Assembly (NCBI RefSeq): GCF_003664255.1
Contig: NZ_RCCV01000002.1
Location: 808,501 to 872,500, forward strand
DNA from: Micromonospora sp. M71_S20
GTDB taxonomy: Bacteria > Actinomycetota > Actinomycetes > Mycobacteriales > Micromonosporaceae
Direction of reading: 5' to 3'
Length of the DNA: 64,000 nt
A program made the translations under genes and the position numbers. Under the pieces are notes generated by a model. The model made no database searches. It saw nothing but the letters and a program-made list of their open reading frames with translations, and had not been told where the DNA came from. Shown here piece by piece: positions 56,087 to 63,722 of this stretch. How positions within the stretch are numbered: the first letter of the stretch is position 1; each line of letters begins with the position of its first letter.

Positions 56087-56935
56087 TCAGGCCTCCCCGG
56101 GCTCGTCACCGAGCGCGACCGGCACGCCGACCAGCGAGCCGTACTCGGTCCAGGATCCGTCGTAGTTCTTCACGTTGCGGTGGCCGAGCAGCTCCTGGAG
56201 CACGAACCACGAGTGCGAGGAACGCTCGCCGATCCGGCAGTACGCGATGGTCTCGCGGCCGTCGTCCAGCCCGGCGTCGGCGTAGATCTTGCGCAGCTCG
56301 TCGTCGGACTTGAAGGTGCCGTCCTCGTTGGCCGCCTTGGACCACGGCACGCTGATCGCCGTGGGGATGTGCCCGGCCCGCTGCGCCTGCTCCTGCGGCA
56401 GGTGGGCGGGGGCGAGCAGCCGGCCGGCGAACTCGTCGGGGCTGCGCACGTCGACCAGGTTCTTGGTGCCGATGGCGGCCACGACCTCGTCGCGGAAGGC
56501 CCGGATCGAGGTGTCCGGCTCCTGCGCCACGTACTGCGTCGCCGGGCGGCTCACCGCGTCGGTGACCAGCGGACGGGCGTCGAGCTCCCACTTCTTGCGA
56601 CCGCCGTCGAGCAGCTTCACGTCGCGGTGGCCGTAGAGCTTGAAGTACCAGTACGCGTACGCGGCGAACCAGTTGTTGTTGCCGCCGTAGAGGATGACGG
56701 TGTCGTCGTTGCTGATGCCCCGCTCGGAGAGCAGCGCCTCGAACTGGCTCTTGTTGACGAAGTCCCGGCGCACCTGGTCCTGGAGGTCGGTCTTCCAGTC
56801 CAGCTTGATCGCGCCGGCGATGTGGCCGGTGTCGTAGGCCGAGGTGTCCTCGTCGACCTCGACGAAGACGACGCCCGGGGCGTCGAGGTTCTTCTCGGCC
56901 CATTCGGCCGAGACGAGTGCGGTGTCGCGACTCAT
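56087..56935 (-). CDS. Thiosulfate sulfurtransferase (rhodanese, CysA/SseA type)
   Basis: A 282-residue tandem rhodanese. The N-terminal inactive domain has VSAEWAEKNLDAPGVVFVEV and DDTVILYGGNNNWFAAYAYW. The C-terminal domain has VDVRSPDEFAGR and the active-site Cys233 in AYCRIGERSSHSWFVLQELL, the CRxGER loop of thiosulfate-type enzymes. It moves sulfane sulfur from thiosulfate to thiol acceptors. The ATG at 56935 has GGGAG eight bases upstream; an upstream in-frame ATG adds 16 unrelated residues. It is preceded by a Cys-rich leader peptide and an attenuator, so it is probably repressed when cysteine is ample. Confidence 0.95.
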   Translation of the reverse strand: MSRDTALVSAEWAEKNLDAPGVVFVEVDEDTSAYDTGHIAGAIKLDWKTDLQDQVRRDFVNKSQFEALLSERGISNDDTVILYGGNNNWFAAYAYWYFKLYGHRDVKLLDGGRKKWELDARPLVTDAVSRPATQYVAQEPDTSIRAFRDEVVAAIGTKNLVDVRSPDEFAGRLLAPAHLPQEQAQRAGHIPTAISVPWSKAANEDGTFKSDDELRKIYADAGLDDGRETIAYCRIGERSSHSWFVLQELLGHRNVKNYDGSWTEYGSLVGVPVALGDEPGEA

Positions 56936-57086
56936 CAGATCACTCCCTGGTGAGGATGAATGGTGAACCAGCACGAGGGGCATCGAAAGTCATGACGATC
57001 GCACCACGCGCGGGATCCACCGTATGGACGGATCACGGGTTCGTGCGACGGCGCCGCTGCCGGGCGTGGAAAGAGAGCACGGAGAC

Positions 57087-57156
57087 GAAAAAAAGCCCCT
57101 GCGTGCCGATGGCCGCTTAGGCGGCCGAGGACAGCCCCGCCGTCAGATGACGGGGC
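57087..57156 (-). promoter_or_regulatory. Attenuator region with T-tract downstream of the Cys-rich leader
   Basis: On the minus strand, the leader's last codons (TGTCGCCCCGTCATC) can pair with the following GACGGCGGGGC (57134-57156). Next comes a GGCCGC-CTAA-GCGGCC hairpin (57109-57124), then GCAGGGGC and seven T (57087-57100). The same GCCCC of the leader could instead pair with GGGGC before the T-tract. Such competing pairs plus a T-run, rare in this genome, fit transcription attenuation controlled by translation of the leader. Confidence 0.6.
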
Positions 57157-57220
57157 GACACAGGCAGGTGGCCACGCGGCACAGGTCGACCGCGCGCCGT
57201 TTGGTGAGGAGCGTCCCCAT
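57143..57220 (-). CDS. Cys-rich leader peptide of the sulfurtransferase operon (25 aa)
   Basis: ATG at 57220 encodes MGTLLTKRRAVDLCRVATCL followed by CRPVI and stop. Three Cys lie in the second half (LCR, CLCRP), the pattern of the putative leader peptides found before sulfur genes in actinobacteria. In mycobacteria such leaders sense Cys-tRNA levels. A -10-like TAGGCT lies 8 bp before the ATG, so it is leaderless as expected for this class. It is followed by competing hairpins and a T-tract, then by the thiosulfate sulfurtransferase gene on the same strand 208 bp later. Confidence 0.82.
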   Translation of the reverse strand: MGTLLTKRRAVDLCRVATCLCRPVI

Positions 57221-57312
57221 GAGCAGGGAGCCTACCAGCCGGGGGCGGGGGCACCAGCGGGCCGACCAGCATCCGGGACGCCGGGGCGGGCACCCGCCCC
57301 GCGCCCGTCGGA

Positions 57313-58101
57313 TCAGCCGGCGGCCGAGTTGATCGGCACGTTCCTGGCGTCCGCGGTGACGGCCAGCCCCTCGGGCAGCGGCCGGACCTCCCGGACGGCG
57401 AGCTGGAACGGCAACTCGGGCAGGGGCACGTCGATGGAGATGCTGCGGGCGTAGTTGTTCAGCAGCGTCCGGGCCAGCGGCAGGTTCGGCAGGCCGTCGG
57501 CGTTCAGGTCGTTGAAGCGCAGCGCCACCTGCCCCTCCTTGCCGACCGTGATCTCGGCGGTGCCGGTCACGGTGAGCCGCTGGCCGAGGATGTCGACCGG
57601 GGCGGTGACGGCCAGCCGGCCGTTCTGCTCGCCGAGGGTCAGCCCCGGCCGGTCGAGCAGCTTGGCGAGGCTGTCGTAGCTGATGGTGCCCGTCCCGTCG
57701 ACCGTCTCGGCGACCACGTCACCCTGCCCCGAACGAATGGTGTCGAGCGAGGCGCGCACGTTGCGGGCGTCCACGTCGAGCTTCGGCAGCGCGACCGCGT
57801 CGCCCCGCACCGAGCCCTGCACGTCGCGCAGCGCGATGGAGATGCGCTCGTAGCGGCCGTCGAGCACCTGGGTGAGGAACGGGACCCCGCCGACCTCCAC
57901 CTCCGGCGGCGAGGACTGTGCGCCCTGCTTGGCGATCTCCTGCCGGACCTGGTCGGCGATGGCCCGCTCGGCCACCCCGACGGCGATCCGGTCGGCCACC
58001 ACGATCAGGCCGCCCAGGACCAGCAGCAGCACGACGAGGGTGATGAGCACCTTGCGTCCGCGTCGCCGGGGCCGCTCCTCGTACGTGTCGTCGTGCGCCA
58101 C
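57313..58101 (-). CDS. DUF2993 family lipid-binding protein (LmeA-like)
   Basis: A 262-residue exported protein. After a basic N-terminus (ERPRRRGRK) comes one hydrophobic signal-anchor (VLITLVVLLLVLGGLIVVAD). The rest matches DUF2993: RIAVGVAERAIADQVRQEIA, VGGVPFLTQVLDGRYERISI, VDARNVRASLDTIRSGQGDV and GTISYDSLAKLLDRPGLTLG. The mycobacterial member LmeA binds phospholipid in the periplasm and supports mannan elongation. The GTG at 58101 has GGAGG seven bases upstream. Neighbour of the sulfurtransferase operon, as in M. tuberculosis (Rv0817c). Confidence 0.9.
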   Translation of the reverse strand: MAHDDTYEERPRRRGRKVLITLVVLLLVLGGLIVVADRIAVGVAERAIADQVRQEIAKQGAQSSPPEVEVGGVPFLTQVLDGRYERISIALRDVQGSVRGDAVALPKLDVDARNVRASLDTIRSGQGDVVAETVDGTGTISYDSLAKLLDRPGLTLGEQNGRLAVTAPVDILGQRLTVTGTAEITVGKEGQVALRFNDLNADGLPNLPLARTLLNNYARSISIDVPLPELPFQLAVREVRPLPEGLAVTADARNVPINSAAG

Positions 58102-58183
58102 GCCGCCTCCTGTCGTCAGTGCCGAGGGTGCCGCGGAGCGGCCCACCGGTGGTACCCGATCGGGGAAAAGCTCAATCGCCGCG

Positions 58184-59242
58184 TCAGAGAACGAGCTTGC
58201 ACATGGCGTACGCGGCCGGCGCGGCCAGGGCGAAGCCACCGAGGGGCCCCTGCATGTGCCGGGCCACCCACATGGTCGGCGGCTCCCCCGCCATCTGCCG
58301 GCCCGCCTCGGCGTACCCGACGGCGAGGTCGGCCAGCACGGCGGTGACCGCCGCGACCAGCCCGATGATCGCGGCGCGGGTCGGGGTGAAGGGCGTCACC
58401 AGGTAGCTGCCGAGGAGGGCGCTGACCAGCGTGCCGACCATCGCGCCGGCGACCACGCCGGCCGCGCCCCGGGGCACCTGGGGGGCCAGCCGCGGCCACG
58501 GCGCGAACGCGTCGGTCAGCCGGGCGACGGTGAGCGCGACCGCGCTGGCGGTGAGGCACACCGTGATGGCCTGGGTGCCCGCCGGGATCCGGCTGAGCAC
58601 GATCAGGGTGGCGAAGGCGACGACGCCGACCACGATCAGCAGGGTGCTGCCGAGGGAGTCGGTCACCCGCACCCGGTCGACCCGCCGGACGAGCTGGCCG
58701 AGCACCCCCAGGGCGAAGCCACCCGCCGCGACGTAGCCCAGCGGCGCCAGGCCGGCGACGTCCGTCTGCACGGCCGCGGTGTCGGCCGCCACCGCCGCGC
58801 CGACGCTGACCGCGGCCACCAGCAGCAGCGCGGGCGGCCGCATGGCCATCGTCCAGGCCAGCACGAAGAGCAACTGCACGCCGAAGATGACGAACGCGAA
58901 GGGCAGCCGGTGCCCCGGGCCGGAGGTCTGCGCCCCGAGCACCAGACCCACCCCGAGCAGCGCGGCGAACCCGGCGACGGTCAGCGCGAGCGGGCGGCGC
59001 ACCTCGACCGGCTCGACCGGTTCCTCGTCCGGCTCGTCGTCCGGCTCGTCGTCGGGCCGGCGGGCGGGCTCACCGGCCCGCCGGGCGCGACGCGGGCCGC
59101 TGCGCTCCCGGCGCTCGCCGTCGTCGGGGGCCGGCCCGGTGCGCGGCGCCGGCGGCTGGCCACGGGACGGGCCGGACGGCCCGGGGCGGGGCCCGTCGGG
59201 CCACTGGTCGCGGCCGGTCTCGGGCGAGCTGGAGGGAAACAC
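58184..59242 (-). CDS. Conserved actinobacterial multi-pass membrane protein
   Basis: A 352-residue protein. The first 80 residues are hydrophilic, Pro/Arg-rich then acidic ([17 protein letters not shown]). About eight hydrophobic segments follow, for example [60 protein letters not shown] and [14 protein letters not shown] stretches. The end reads [20 protein letters not shown], which looks conserved. No transporter or enzyme motif is seen. GTG at 59242, divergent from glnR. Function unknown. Confidence 0.75.
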   Translation of the reverse strand: MFPSSSPETGRDQWPDGPRPGPSGPSRGQPPAPRTGPAPDDGERRERSGPRRARRAGEPARRPDDEPDDEPDEEPVEPVEVRRPLALTVAGFAALLGVGLVLGAQTSGPGHRLPFAFVIFGVQLLFVLAWTMAMRPPALLLVAAVSVGAAVAADTAAVQTDVAGLAPLGYVAAGGFALGVLGQLVRRVDRVRVTDSLGSTLLIVVGVVAFATLIVLSRIPAGTQAITVCLTASAVALTVARLTDAFAPWPRLAPQVPRGAAGVVAGAMVGTLVSALLGSYLVTPFTPTRAAIIGLVAAVTAVLADLAVGYAEAGRQMAGEPPTMWVARHMQGPLGGFALAAPAAYAMCKLVL

Positions 59243-59493
59243 GCCCCGATCGTGCCAGACCCGCCGGCCGGCGCGGGGGTCACGGTTTCGGCAACGTTAA
59301 AACCTGGGGCACGATCAGGGGCAAGCCGGGCAAACGGGAAAGGACGCGGAGGCGCGACCGGGGCGATCGGTTACGCTCAAGCCGTTACCCGCCCCGTCAG
59401 CGACGCCGGGACCACGCAAGTTCATCAGCGTCACACCCCGCCACGGAGTGCGCTGGTCGCGCGCGGCCGACGGCCGCCGGGACGGAGGTGATC

Positions 59494-60207
59494 GTGGAGA
59501 TCCTGCTGCTGGTGACCGCGCGCGCAGGCGAACCATCCGCAGTGCTGCCGGCGCTCGACCTGCTGCCGCACTCGGTCCGCACCGCGCCACGCGACGTCCG
59601 CACCCTGGTCGCCGGCCCCAGTCCGGACGCGGTGCTGGTCGACGCCCGCTCCGAGCTGAGCGAGGCACGGGCGACCTGCCGGATGCTGCACGCCACCGGG
59701 CTCGGGGTGCCGCTGGTCGCGGTGGTCACCGAGGCCGGCCTGATCGCGCTCAACGCCGACTGGGGCGTCGACGACGTCATCCTCGCCGCAGCCGGGCCGG
59801 CCGAGGTGGAGGCCCGGCTGCGGCTCGCCGTCGGGCGGCTGAGCAACGCCACCTCCGGGGCCGGCGGCTCGATCCGCGCCGGCGAGCTGACGATCGACCC
59901 CGACACCTACGCCGCGAAGCTCAAGGGCCGGCCGCTCGACCTCACCTACAAGGAGTTCGAGCTGCTGAAGTTCCTGGCCCAGCACCCGGGCCGGGTGTTC
60001 ACCCGGGACCAGCTCCTGCGCGAGGTGTGGGGCTACGACTACTTCGGCGGCACCCGCACCGTCGACGTGCACGTCCGGCGGCTGCGCGCCAAGCTCGGCT
60101 CCGAGTACGAGTCGATGATCGGCACGGTGCGGCAGGTGGGTTACAAGTTCGTCGTACCACCCTCACGGTCCCTGCCGGAGAGCGAGCACGTGCCCCTGCC
60201 GGTCTGA
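59494..60207 (+). CDS. glnR: Nitrogen regulator GlnR (OmpR-family orphan response regulator)
   Basis: A 237-residue regulator. The receiver domain is the atypical GlnR kind: [58 protein letters not shown] and [20 protein letters not shown]. The usual acidic pocket at the N-terminus is absent, although an Asp remains in LVDARSE. The winged helix has [20 protein letters not shown] and [20 protein letters not shown]. GlnR controls ammonium assimilation and nitrogen genes and works without a partner kinase. The GTG at 59494 has GGAGG five bases upstream and is preferred to the GTG two codons earlier. glnR-mshD order is conserved (Rv0818-Rv0819). Confidence 0.93.
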   Translation: MEILLLVTARAGEPSAVLPALDLLPHSVRTAPRDVRTLVAGPSPDAVLVDARSELSEARATCRMLHATGLGVPLVAVVTEAGLIALNADWGVDDVILAAAGPAEVEARLRLAVGRLSNATSGAGGSIRAGELTIDPDTYAAKLKGRPLDLTYKEFELLKFLAQHPGRVFTRDQLLREVWGYDYFGGTRTVDVHVRRLRAKLGSEYESMIGTVRQVGYKFVVPPSRSLPESEHVPLPV

Positions 60208-60307
60208 CTTTCCCGTTCCTTCGCGGGCGGTTTCGCATATGCCCCTTTTGTGCAGCTCGTCGGTTCTATTCTGACTGCCGGGTTTGCGACAAAAAGGGGG
60301 CGGCAGA

Positions 60308-61243
60308 GTGCGCATCGACCACGGGGGCGGCGGCGGATCGACACGAACGGGCCCACTGATCCGGGATCCCTCGGCCGCGCGCACCATCGGTCTCGTCACG
60401 CTGGTGGTCGCCGCGCTGCTCGGTTCCGCGTACGCCCTCGGGCGCAGCCTGGTCCCCGACCCGCCGACGTCCCGGTCCAGCGTGACCACCAGCGCCACCG
60501 GCCCGCACTACGCCGACCAGCCCCCCACGGAGGAGGCTCCGCGCCACACCCCGCAGGGTGAGCCGAGCACCAGCCCCGCGGAGGCCGGGCAGGACGGCGG
60601 CCCCAGCCCCGACGGCACGCCGTCGCCGGGACCGGCCGACGGGCCGTTCGGCACGCAGACCACCAGCGGCACCTCGCTGGTCGCGCTGACCTTCGACGAC
60701 GGGCCGGACCCGCTGTACACGCCGCAGGTGCTCGCCCTGCTCCGCGCGCACCAGGTGCGGGCCACCTTCTGCGTGGTCGGCGAGAACGCGCAGCGCCACC
60801 CGGACCTGATCCGGGCCATCGTGGCCGACGGGCACACCCTGTGCAACCACAGCTGGAACCACGACGTCAACCTCGGCCGGCGGTCGCCGGCCGCCATCCG
60901 GGCGGACCTGCTGCGCACCAGCGAGGCGATCCGGGCGGCGGTGCCCGACGTGCCGATCGCGTACTACCGGCAGCCCGGCGGCGCGTGGACTGGCCAGGTG
61001 GTGTCGGTGTCCCACGAGCTCGGCATGACGCCGCTGCACTGGACCGTGGACCCGGAGGACTGGGAGGTGCCGGGAGCCGGGCGGATCGCGGCGACGGTCG
61101 TGGCGGGCGTCGTACCCGGCTCGGTCGTGCTGCTGCACGACGCCGGCGGCGACCGGCAGGGCACCGTGGACGCCCTGCACCGCATCCTGCCCGAGCTGAC
61201 CAGCCGGTTCGAGGTGGAGGCGCTGCCCGACGGGGCGACGTGA
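60308..61243 (+). CDS. Polysaccharide deacetylase (CE4 family), membrane-anchored
   Basis: A 311-residue exported enzyme. A signal-anchor (IGLVTLVVAALLGSAYALG, about 30-48) and a Pro/Ser/Thr-rich linker (about 55-120) precede the NodB domain. CE4 motifs are complete: TFDDGPD (catalytic base and metal Asp), HSWNHD (the two metal His), YRQPGGAW, DPEDW and VLLHD (catalytic His). It likely deacetylates GlcNAc or MurNAc residues of peptidoglycan or another glycan. The GTG at 60308 follows GGGGG nine bases upstream. An inverted repeat in the leader can cover this ribosome binding site. Confidence 0.92.
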   Translation: MRIDHGGGGGSTRTGPLIRDPSAARTIGLVTLVVAALLGSAYALGRSLVPDPPTSRSSVTTSATGPHYADQPPTEEAPRHTPQGEPSTSPAEAGQDGGPSPDGTPSPGPADGPFGTQTTSGTSLVALTFDDGPDPLYTPQVLALLRAHQVRATFCVVGENAQRHPDLIRAIVADGHTLCNHSWNHDVNLGRRSPAAIRADLLRTSEAIRAAVPDVPIAYYRQPGGAWTGQVVSVSHELGMTPLHWTVDPEDWEVPGAGRIAATVVAGVVPGSVVLLHDAGGDRQGTVDALHRILPELTSRFEVEALPDGAT

Positions 61244-61355
61244 GCCGGCCGGCGGACGGCCCGACCACGGGCGGCCCGGCGCGGGCGACCCCCGCACCGC
61301 CCCGGCGGCCGACGAGCGCGGCGGTGCCGGGGATCGACCGGACTACGGTGACGTC

Positions 61356-62282
61356 ATGAGCAACCCCGAAGCGAGCAGCGCCCGGGTGACCCGGGCCGAC
61401 CGCCTCAGCCCCACGGAGATCGCCGACGTGACGACCCTCGCACGGGTCGCCGGCGACGCGGACGGGGCCGACCCGTTCGACGAGCACGTCCTGCTCCGGC
61501 TGCGCGACCCGGACGCGCCCGCGGTGCACCTGACCACCCGGGCGGACGACGGCACACTGACCGGGTACGCGCACCTGGACACCACCGACCCCGGCGCGGG
61601 GATCGGGGTGGAACTGGTGGTGCACCCGGCGTACCGGCGGCGCGGGACGGGCCGGGCGCTGGCCCGGGGCGTCCTGGCGGCGGCCGACGGCCCGCTGCGG
61701 GTCTGGGCGCACGGCGACCACCCCTCGGCCGCCGCGCTCGGCGTCGACCTGGGCCTGCGCCGGGCCCGGGTGCTCTGGCAGCTGCGCCGGCCGCTGACCG
61801 CCCCGATCCCCGACCATCCGTTGCCGGACGGGGTGACGCTGCGCGCGTTCCGGCCCGGCGCCGACGACGAGGAGTGGCTGGCGCTCAACGCGCGGGCCTT
61901 CGCCGAGCACCCGGAACAGGGTCGCTGGTCTCCCGCCGACCTGCGGGTACGCCTCGCCGAGCCGTGGTTCGACCCGGAGGGCTTCCTGCTCGCCGTCGAC
62001 GACTCCACCGGTCGGCTGCTCGGCTTCCACTGGACGAAGGTCCACGAGCGACCCGGCTCGGCCCGGATCGGCGAGGTCTACGTCCTCGGCGTGGACCCGT
62101 CGGCCCACCGCGGCGGGCTGGGCCGGGCGTTGACCGCGGCCGGCCTGGCGTACCTGCGGGACCGGCGGGACCTGGATCGGGTCATGCTCTACGTCGACGA
62201 GTCGAACGCCGCCGCGGTGGCGCTCTACGAGCGGCTCGGCTTCGCCCGCTGGTCGGCGCACGTCAACTACCAGTCGGCCTGA
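61356..62282 (+). CDS. mshD: Mycothiol synthase MshD
   Basis: A 308-residue tandem GNAT protein catalysing the last step of mycothiol synthesis, acetylation of Cys-GlcN-Ins with acetyl-CoA. The N-terminal GNAT has IGVELVVHPAYRRRGTGRAL and VWAHGDHPSAAALGVDLGLR. The active C-terminal GNAT has LGFHWTKVHERPGSARIGEV, YVLGVDPSAHRGGLGRALTA and LYVDESNAAAVALYERLGF. The spacing of these blocks is that of MshD. ATG at 61356. Together with mshA it completes two of the pathway's four steps in this window. A strong hairpin follows. Confidence 0.96.
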   Translation: MSNPEASSARVTRADRLSPTEIADVTTLARVAGDADGADPFDEHVLLRLRDPDAPAVHLTTRADDGTLTGYAHLDTTDPGAGIGVELVVHPAYRRRGTGRALARGVLAAADGPLRVWAHGDHPSAAALGVDLGLRRARVLWQLRRPLTAPIPDHPLPDGVTLRAFRPGADDEEWLALNARAFAEHPEQGRWSPADLRVRLAEPWFDPEGFLLAVDDSTGRLLGFHWTKVHERPGSARIGEVYVLGVDPSAHRGGLGRALTAAGLAYLRDRRDLDRVMLYVDESNAAAVALYERLGFARWSAHVNYQSA

Positions 62283-62287
62283 CGTCG

Positions 62288-62325
62288 GCGCGGGCCCGGG
62301 TCGCGACGACGACCCGGGCCCGCGC
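62288..62325. terminator. 15-bp perfect hairpin terminator after mshD
   Basis: The arms gcgcgggcccgggtc and gacccgggcccgcgc flank an 8-nt loop, starting 5 bp after the mshD stop. Confidence 0.88.
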
Positions 62326-62381
62326 TGCCCGACCGCTGCCTGACCCGGGAAAATCCCCATACTTCCGACAGCGGCACCCGG

Positions 62382-62454
62382 GTTCACTTAACGGACAACT
62401 CACCCTCAGCGAGCGGTCACCTGCCCTGCCGCACCTGTTCACTCCACGTTCACT
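62382..62454 (+). promoter_or_regulatory. PHO-box array upstream of pstS, 11-bp phased
   Basis: GTTCACT at 62382, GGTCACC at 62415, GTTCACT at 62437 and GTTCACT at 62448 lie at distances 33, 22 and 11 bp, all multiples of 11. Weaker units (GGACAAC at 62393, CCTCAGC at 62404) fill the gaps. This is the direct-repeat design bound by PhoP/RegX3. The pstS GTG is 114 bp downstream. Confidence 0.85.
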
Positions 62455-62567
62455 TCCGACCGGCGAACCGGCTACCTGGCGCTCCTAACTTTTGGGTCAG
62501 CCGGTGAGCGCCGGTACCCCGGGCCCAAATCCGGGGGCGAAGTCAGACGTGAAGGGAAACCTCTCAG

Positions 62568-63671
62568 GTGAAGCTCCAGCGGCACGGCACCCTCGCCTGC
62601 CTCGCTCTTACCGCGACGCTCGCTCTCAGCGCATGCGGCTCGGACAACAACGAGCCCGCGAGCAGCGCCTCCGCCTCCGGGTCGGCCGCCGCCGACTGCG
62701 CCACCGGCACGCTGAACGCCCAGGGCTCGTCGGCGCAGAAGAACGCGATGGACGAGTGGATCAAGGCGTACCAGCAGAAGTGCTCCGGAGCTAAGATCAA
62801 CTACGAGCCCTCCGGCTCGGGCGCCGGCATCCAGGCCTTCATCGCCGGCACCGCCGACTTCGCCGGCTCGGACTCCGCCCTCAAGGAGGAGGAGCAGCCG
62901 CAGGCCAACGCCAAGTGCGTCGGCGGCGCCGCGATCAACCTGCCGATGGTGATCGGCCCGGTCGCCATCGCCTACAACGTCAGCGGCGTGGACAACCTCC
63001 AGCTCAAGCCGGCCACCCTGGCGAAGATCTTCGCCGGCAAGGTGACCAAGTGGGACGACCCGGCGATCAAGGCCGACAACCCGGACGCCAAGCTGCCGTC
63101 GACCACCATCAACGCGGTGCACCGCTCGGACTCCTCCGGCACCACCGACAACTTCACGGACTTCCTCACCAAGACCGCCGCGGCCGACTGGACCTTCGGC
63201 AAGGCCAAGGAGTGGAAGGCCCCGGGCGGCACCGGCGCGGCGAAGTCCGACGGCGTGGCCAGCGCGATCAAGGGCCAGGACGGCACCATCGGCTACGTCG
63301 AGTGGTCGTACGCCGAGAACGGCGGCCTGAAGACCGCGAAGGTCGGCAACGGCGCGGGCGAGTTCGCCGAGCTGACCGCCGAGTCGGCCGGTAAGACCAT
63401 CGCCGGCGCCGAGGTGGTCGGCCAGGGCGACGACCTCAAGATGAAGATCGACTACAACACCAAGGAGGCCGGGGCCTACCCGATCGTCCTGGTGACCTAC
63501 GAGATCGTCTGCACCAAGGGCCTCGCCGCCGACAAGCTCCCGCTGGTCAAGGGCTTCCTCGGCCACGCCGCGAGCACCGCGGGCCAGGCCGACCTGACCG
63601 AGCTGGGCTACGCCCCGCTGCCCGAGACGGTCCGCGCCAAGGTCGAGGCCGCGGTCAAGAACCTCGCCTGA
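62568..63671 (+). CDS. pstS: Phosphate-binding lipoprotein PstS
   Basis: A 367-residue solute-binding protein of the high-affinity phosphate transporter. The signal peptide has the lipobox ALSACG with the lipidated Cys23, followed by a Ser/Ala-rich spacer. Phosphate-binding landmarks are LNAQGSSAQKNAMDEWIKAY, NYEPSGSGAGIQAFIAGTAD, FAGSDSALKEEE and NAVHRSDSSGTTDNFTDFL. The GTG at 62568 follows GAAGGGAA at a good distance. It is preceded by a PHO-box array and followed after 51 bp by pstC, so it is the first gene of the pst operon and induced by phosphate starvation. Confidence 0.96.
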   Translation: MKLQRHGTLACLALTATLALSACGSDNNEPASSASASGSAAADCATGTLNAQGSSAQKNAMDEWIKAYQQKCSGAKINYEPSGSGAGIQAFIAGTADFAGSDSALKEEEQPQANAKCVGGAAINLPMVIGPVAIAYNVSGVDNLQLKPATLAKIFAGKVTKWDDPAIKADNPDAKLPSTTINAVHRSDSSGTTDNFTDFLTKTAAADWTFGKAKEWKAPGGTGAAKSDGVASAIKGQDGTIGYVEWSYAENGGLKTAKVGNGAGEFAELTAESAGKTIAGAEVVGQGDDLKMKIDYNTKEAGAYPIVLVTYEIVCTKGLAADKLPLVKGFLGHAASTAGQADLTELGYAPLPETVRAKVEAAVKNLA

Positions 63672-63722
63672 GCCGCCGCACCGACACCCACACCACCACC
63701 TCAACCCGAAGCGAGCGAGCAG

